Positions 6,233 through 6,782 of a stretch of 6,782 nucleotides of DNA are shown here, one piece after another (the stretch's first letter is position 1; the number at the start of each line of letters is the position of its first letter). Source of the stretch: Christensenella sp. UBA1224 (GTDB lineage Bacteria > Bacillota > Clostridia > Christensenellales > Aristaeellaceae); NCBI GenBank assembly GCA_002309235.1, contig DBXA01000183.1:5643-12424 (forward strand). Reading direction: 5' to 3'. The notes under the pieces are model-generated. The model was not told the origin of the DNA. It saw only the letters and a list, made by a program, of their open reading frames with translations, and did no database searches. A program made the position numbers and the translations under genes.

Positions 6233-6673
6233 AGTTATGCCTATAGTGATAGCTGAAAAGACAAACTGACGGAATACTCGGTGATAGATAGTATCAATAA
6301 TATCACAGAAACTGATATAGACAGCGATGCCATAGGCAATATCCTGAACGACGGTACATGGCAATATACCTGGCAGGGCCGCAAGCTGACCGGCATGTCG
6401 AACAATAGCAAGAGCATCTCTTTTCTGTACGATGAGAACGGGCAGAGGATGCGGAAATCCGTTACCGAGAATGGGAATACGGTAACGACGGAGTATGTGG
6501 TATCCGGGAAATCCGTTACTCATGTGATCAAAGGCACGGAAGATCTGCATGTCTTCTACGCCAACGGGCAGCCGAGTCATTGCAAGTATGGGAATTCCAT
6601 GTATACCTATGTCTACAGCCTGCAGGGTGACGTGCTGGGGCTGAAGGACAATACAGGCGCAATAGTAGAATGG
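6233..6673 (+). pseudogene. Rhs/YD-repeat protein fragment, interrupted at both ends
   Basis: Rhs proteins are large YD-repeat shells that carry variable C-terminal toxins. The frame reads SYAYSDS, stop, KDKLTEYS, then DAIGNILNDGTWQYTWQGRKL, LYDENGQRMRKSV, VFYANGQPSHCKYG and YSLQGDVLGLKDNTGAIVEW. These match the clostridial Rhs core in order: the WKDKLT segment, DAIGN, TWQGR, the YDxNGxR repeat and the LQGDV motif. The Trp expected in SDSWKDKLT is TGA at 6254-6256. After VEW (6671-6673) the family continues Y-TYDAWG towards the toxin junction, but here unrelated DNA starts and a stop is reached at 6695-6697. The piece from GTG 6281 to 6697 is open, but it has no ribosome site worth naming and is probably untranslated. 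Only about 145 codons remain of a protein normally exceeding 1000 residues. Confidence 0.82.
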
Positions 6674-6682
6674 TTTCTTGCT

Positions 6683-6728
6683 CGATTCGTAGTCTAAACC
6701 TATAAATAGGGGTTTAGACTACGAATCG
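6683..6728. repeat. Perfect 18-base inverted repeat with 10-base spacer
   Basis: The left arm CGATTCGTAGTCTAAACC (6683-6700) and the right arm GGTTTAGACTACGAATCG (6711-6728) are exact reverse complements, separated by TATAAATAGG. An alternative inner pairing, CCTA-TAAA-TAGG (6699-6710), is also possible. The repeat begins ten bases after Rhs similarity ends, and its left arm supplies the stop codon of the broken Rhs frame. No T-run follows on either strand, so it does not look like an intrinsic terminator. It could be a recombination site, a small non-autonomous element or a protein-binding palindrome. Confidence 0.9.
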
Positions 6729-6732
6729 TTAC

Positions 6733-6782
6733 ACTTCCGAAGTAAGCAGGGCTCAGAAGTCCGCCCTGCCAACTTCGCGAAG
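6733..6782. repeat. Cluster of three further palindromic units at the window edge
   Basis: ACTTC-C-GAAGT (6733-6743) is followed by GCAGGGC (6746-6752) and GCCCTGC (6763-6769), a perfect 7-base inverted repeat with a 10-base spacer. CTTCGCGAAG (6773-6782), a perfect 10-base palindrome, ends the window. The outer two units share ACTTC...GAAG, so they may be related copies flanking the central hairpin, and GAAGT occurs again in the spacer (6756-6760). No reading frame is apparent. The element may continue beyond the window. Confidence 0.75.

Noticed and set aside
4924..6256. UGA read as tryptophan (alternative genetic code), suggested by two TGA codons at Trp positions.
   Set aside because: All five operon genes end in TGA at family-typical lengths, one of them as an ATGA overlap, and TGG is used freely for Trp. 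Both TGA-bearing genes are broken in other ways, so they are decay mutations.
6206..6580. A minus-strand open frame of 124 codons over the Rhs fragment.
   Set aside because: The plus strand gives an unmistakable Rhs sequence. The minus-strand translation has no recognisable features.
6683..6728. Integron attC site.
   Set aside because: The arms contain GTCTAAAC and GTTTAGAC, which do not fit the RYYYAAC and GTTRRRY core sites. No integrase or cassette array is visible.
6683..6730. Rho-independent terminator.
   Set aside because: The stem is strong, but neither strand has a T-run after it (TTACACTT on plus, AGCAAGAA on minus).
6683..6782. CRISPR repeats.
   Set aside because: The palindromic units differ in sequence and spacing, with no repeated unit of 25-40 bases and no spacers.

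Overview
The window reads like part of a moderately GC-rich Bacillota genome, probably a gut-type Clostridia. The grounds are strong AGGAGG-like ribosome sites with tight gene packing, a BltD/PaiA-like acetyltransferase, an SGNH-like surface protein of a type common in Lachnospiraceae and relatives, and Rhs and IS5-family debris of clostridial style. No species can be named from the sequence alone.

Region 1 (1-582) is the C-terminal part of a DusB-type tRNA-dihydrouridine synthase, whose start lies outside the window. An 85-base gap follows, with an extended -10 promoter candidate inside a small inverted repeat.

Region 2 (668-4735) is a tight co-directional run of five genes: a sugar-phosphate-type nucleotidyltransferase, a HAD phosphatase with a GTG start, a ROK-family protein, a GNAT acetyltransferase and a membrane-anchored SGNH-like protein. 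Gaps are at most 25 bases and the ROK and GNAT genes overlap by ATGA, so this is very probably one operon. The ROK member keeps its zinc site but has lost the residues needed for sugar phosphorylation, so it looks like a sensor or pseudokinase. Together the genes suggest making or sensing an activated sugar or polar head group and modifying something at the cell surface. That role is inferred, and no substrate can be read from the sequence.

Region 3 (4736-5222) is a scar. A ribosome-site-like sequence just after the operon's last stop hints at a sixth gene that was lost. What follows is a truncated IS5-family element on the minus strand, whose transposase fragment carries an in-frame TGA where the family has Trp.

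Region 4 (5223-6203) is a much AT-richer gene for a secreted protein of unknown function, with a signal peptide ending in an Ala-rich cleavage site. It sits directly before an Rhs fragment (6233-6673), so it may be an orphan immunity or cargo gene of a decaying Rhs locus. The Rhs fragment also carries a Trp-to-TGA change. It breaks off where foreign DNA begins.

Region 5 (6674-6782) is dense in palindromes. A perfect 18-base inverted repeat around a 10-base spacer is followed by three smaller palindromic units up to the window edge. It is not a typical intrinsic terminator, and this unidentified element is the most puzzling sequence in the window. Overall the window runs from a core operon into a mobile-element graveyard.
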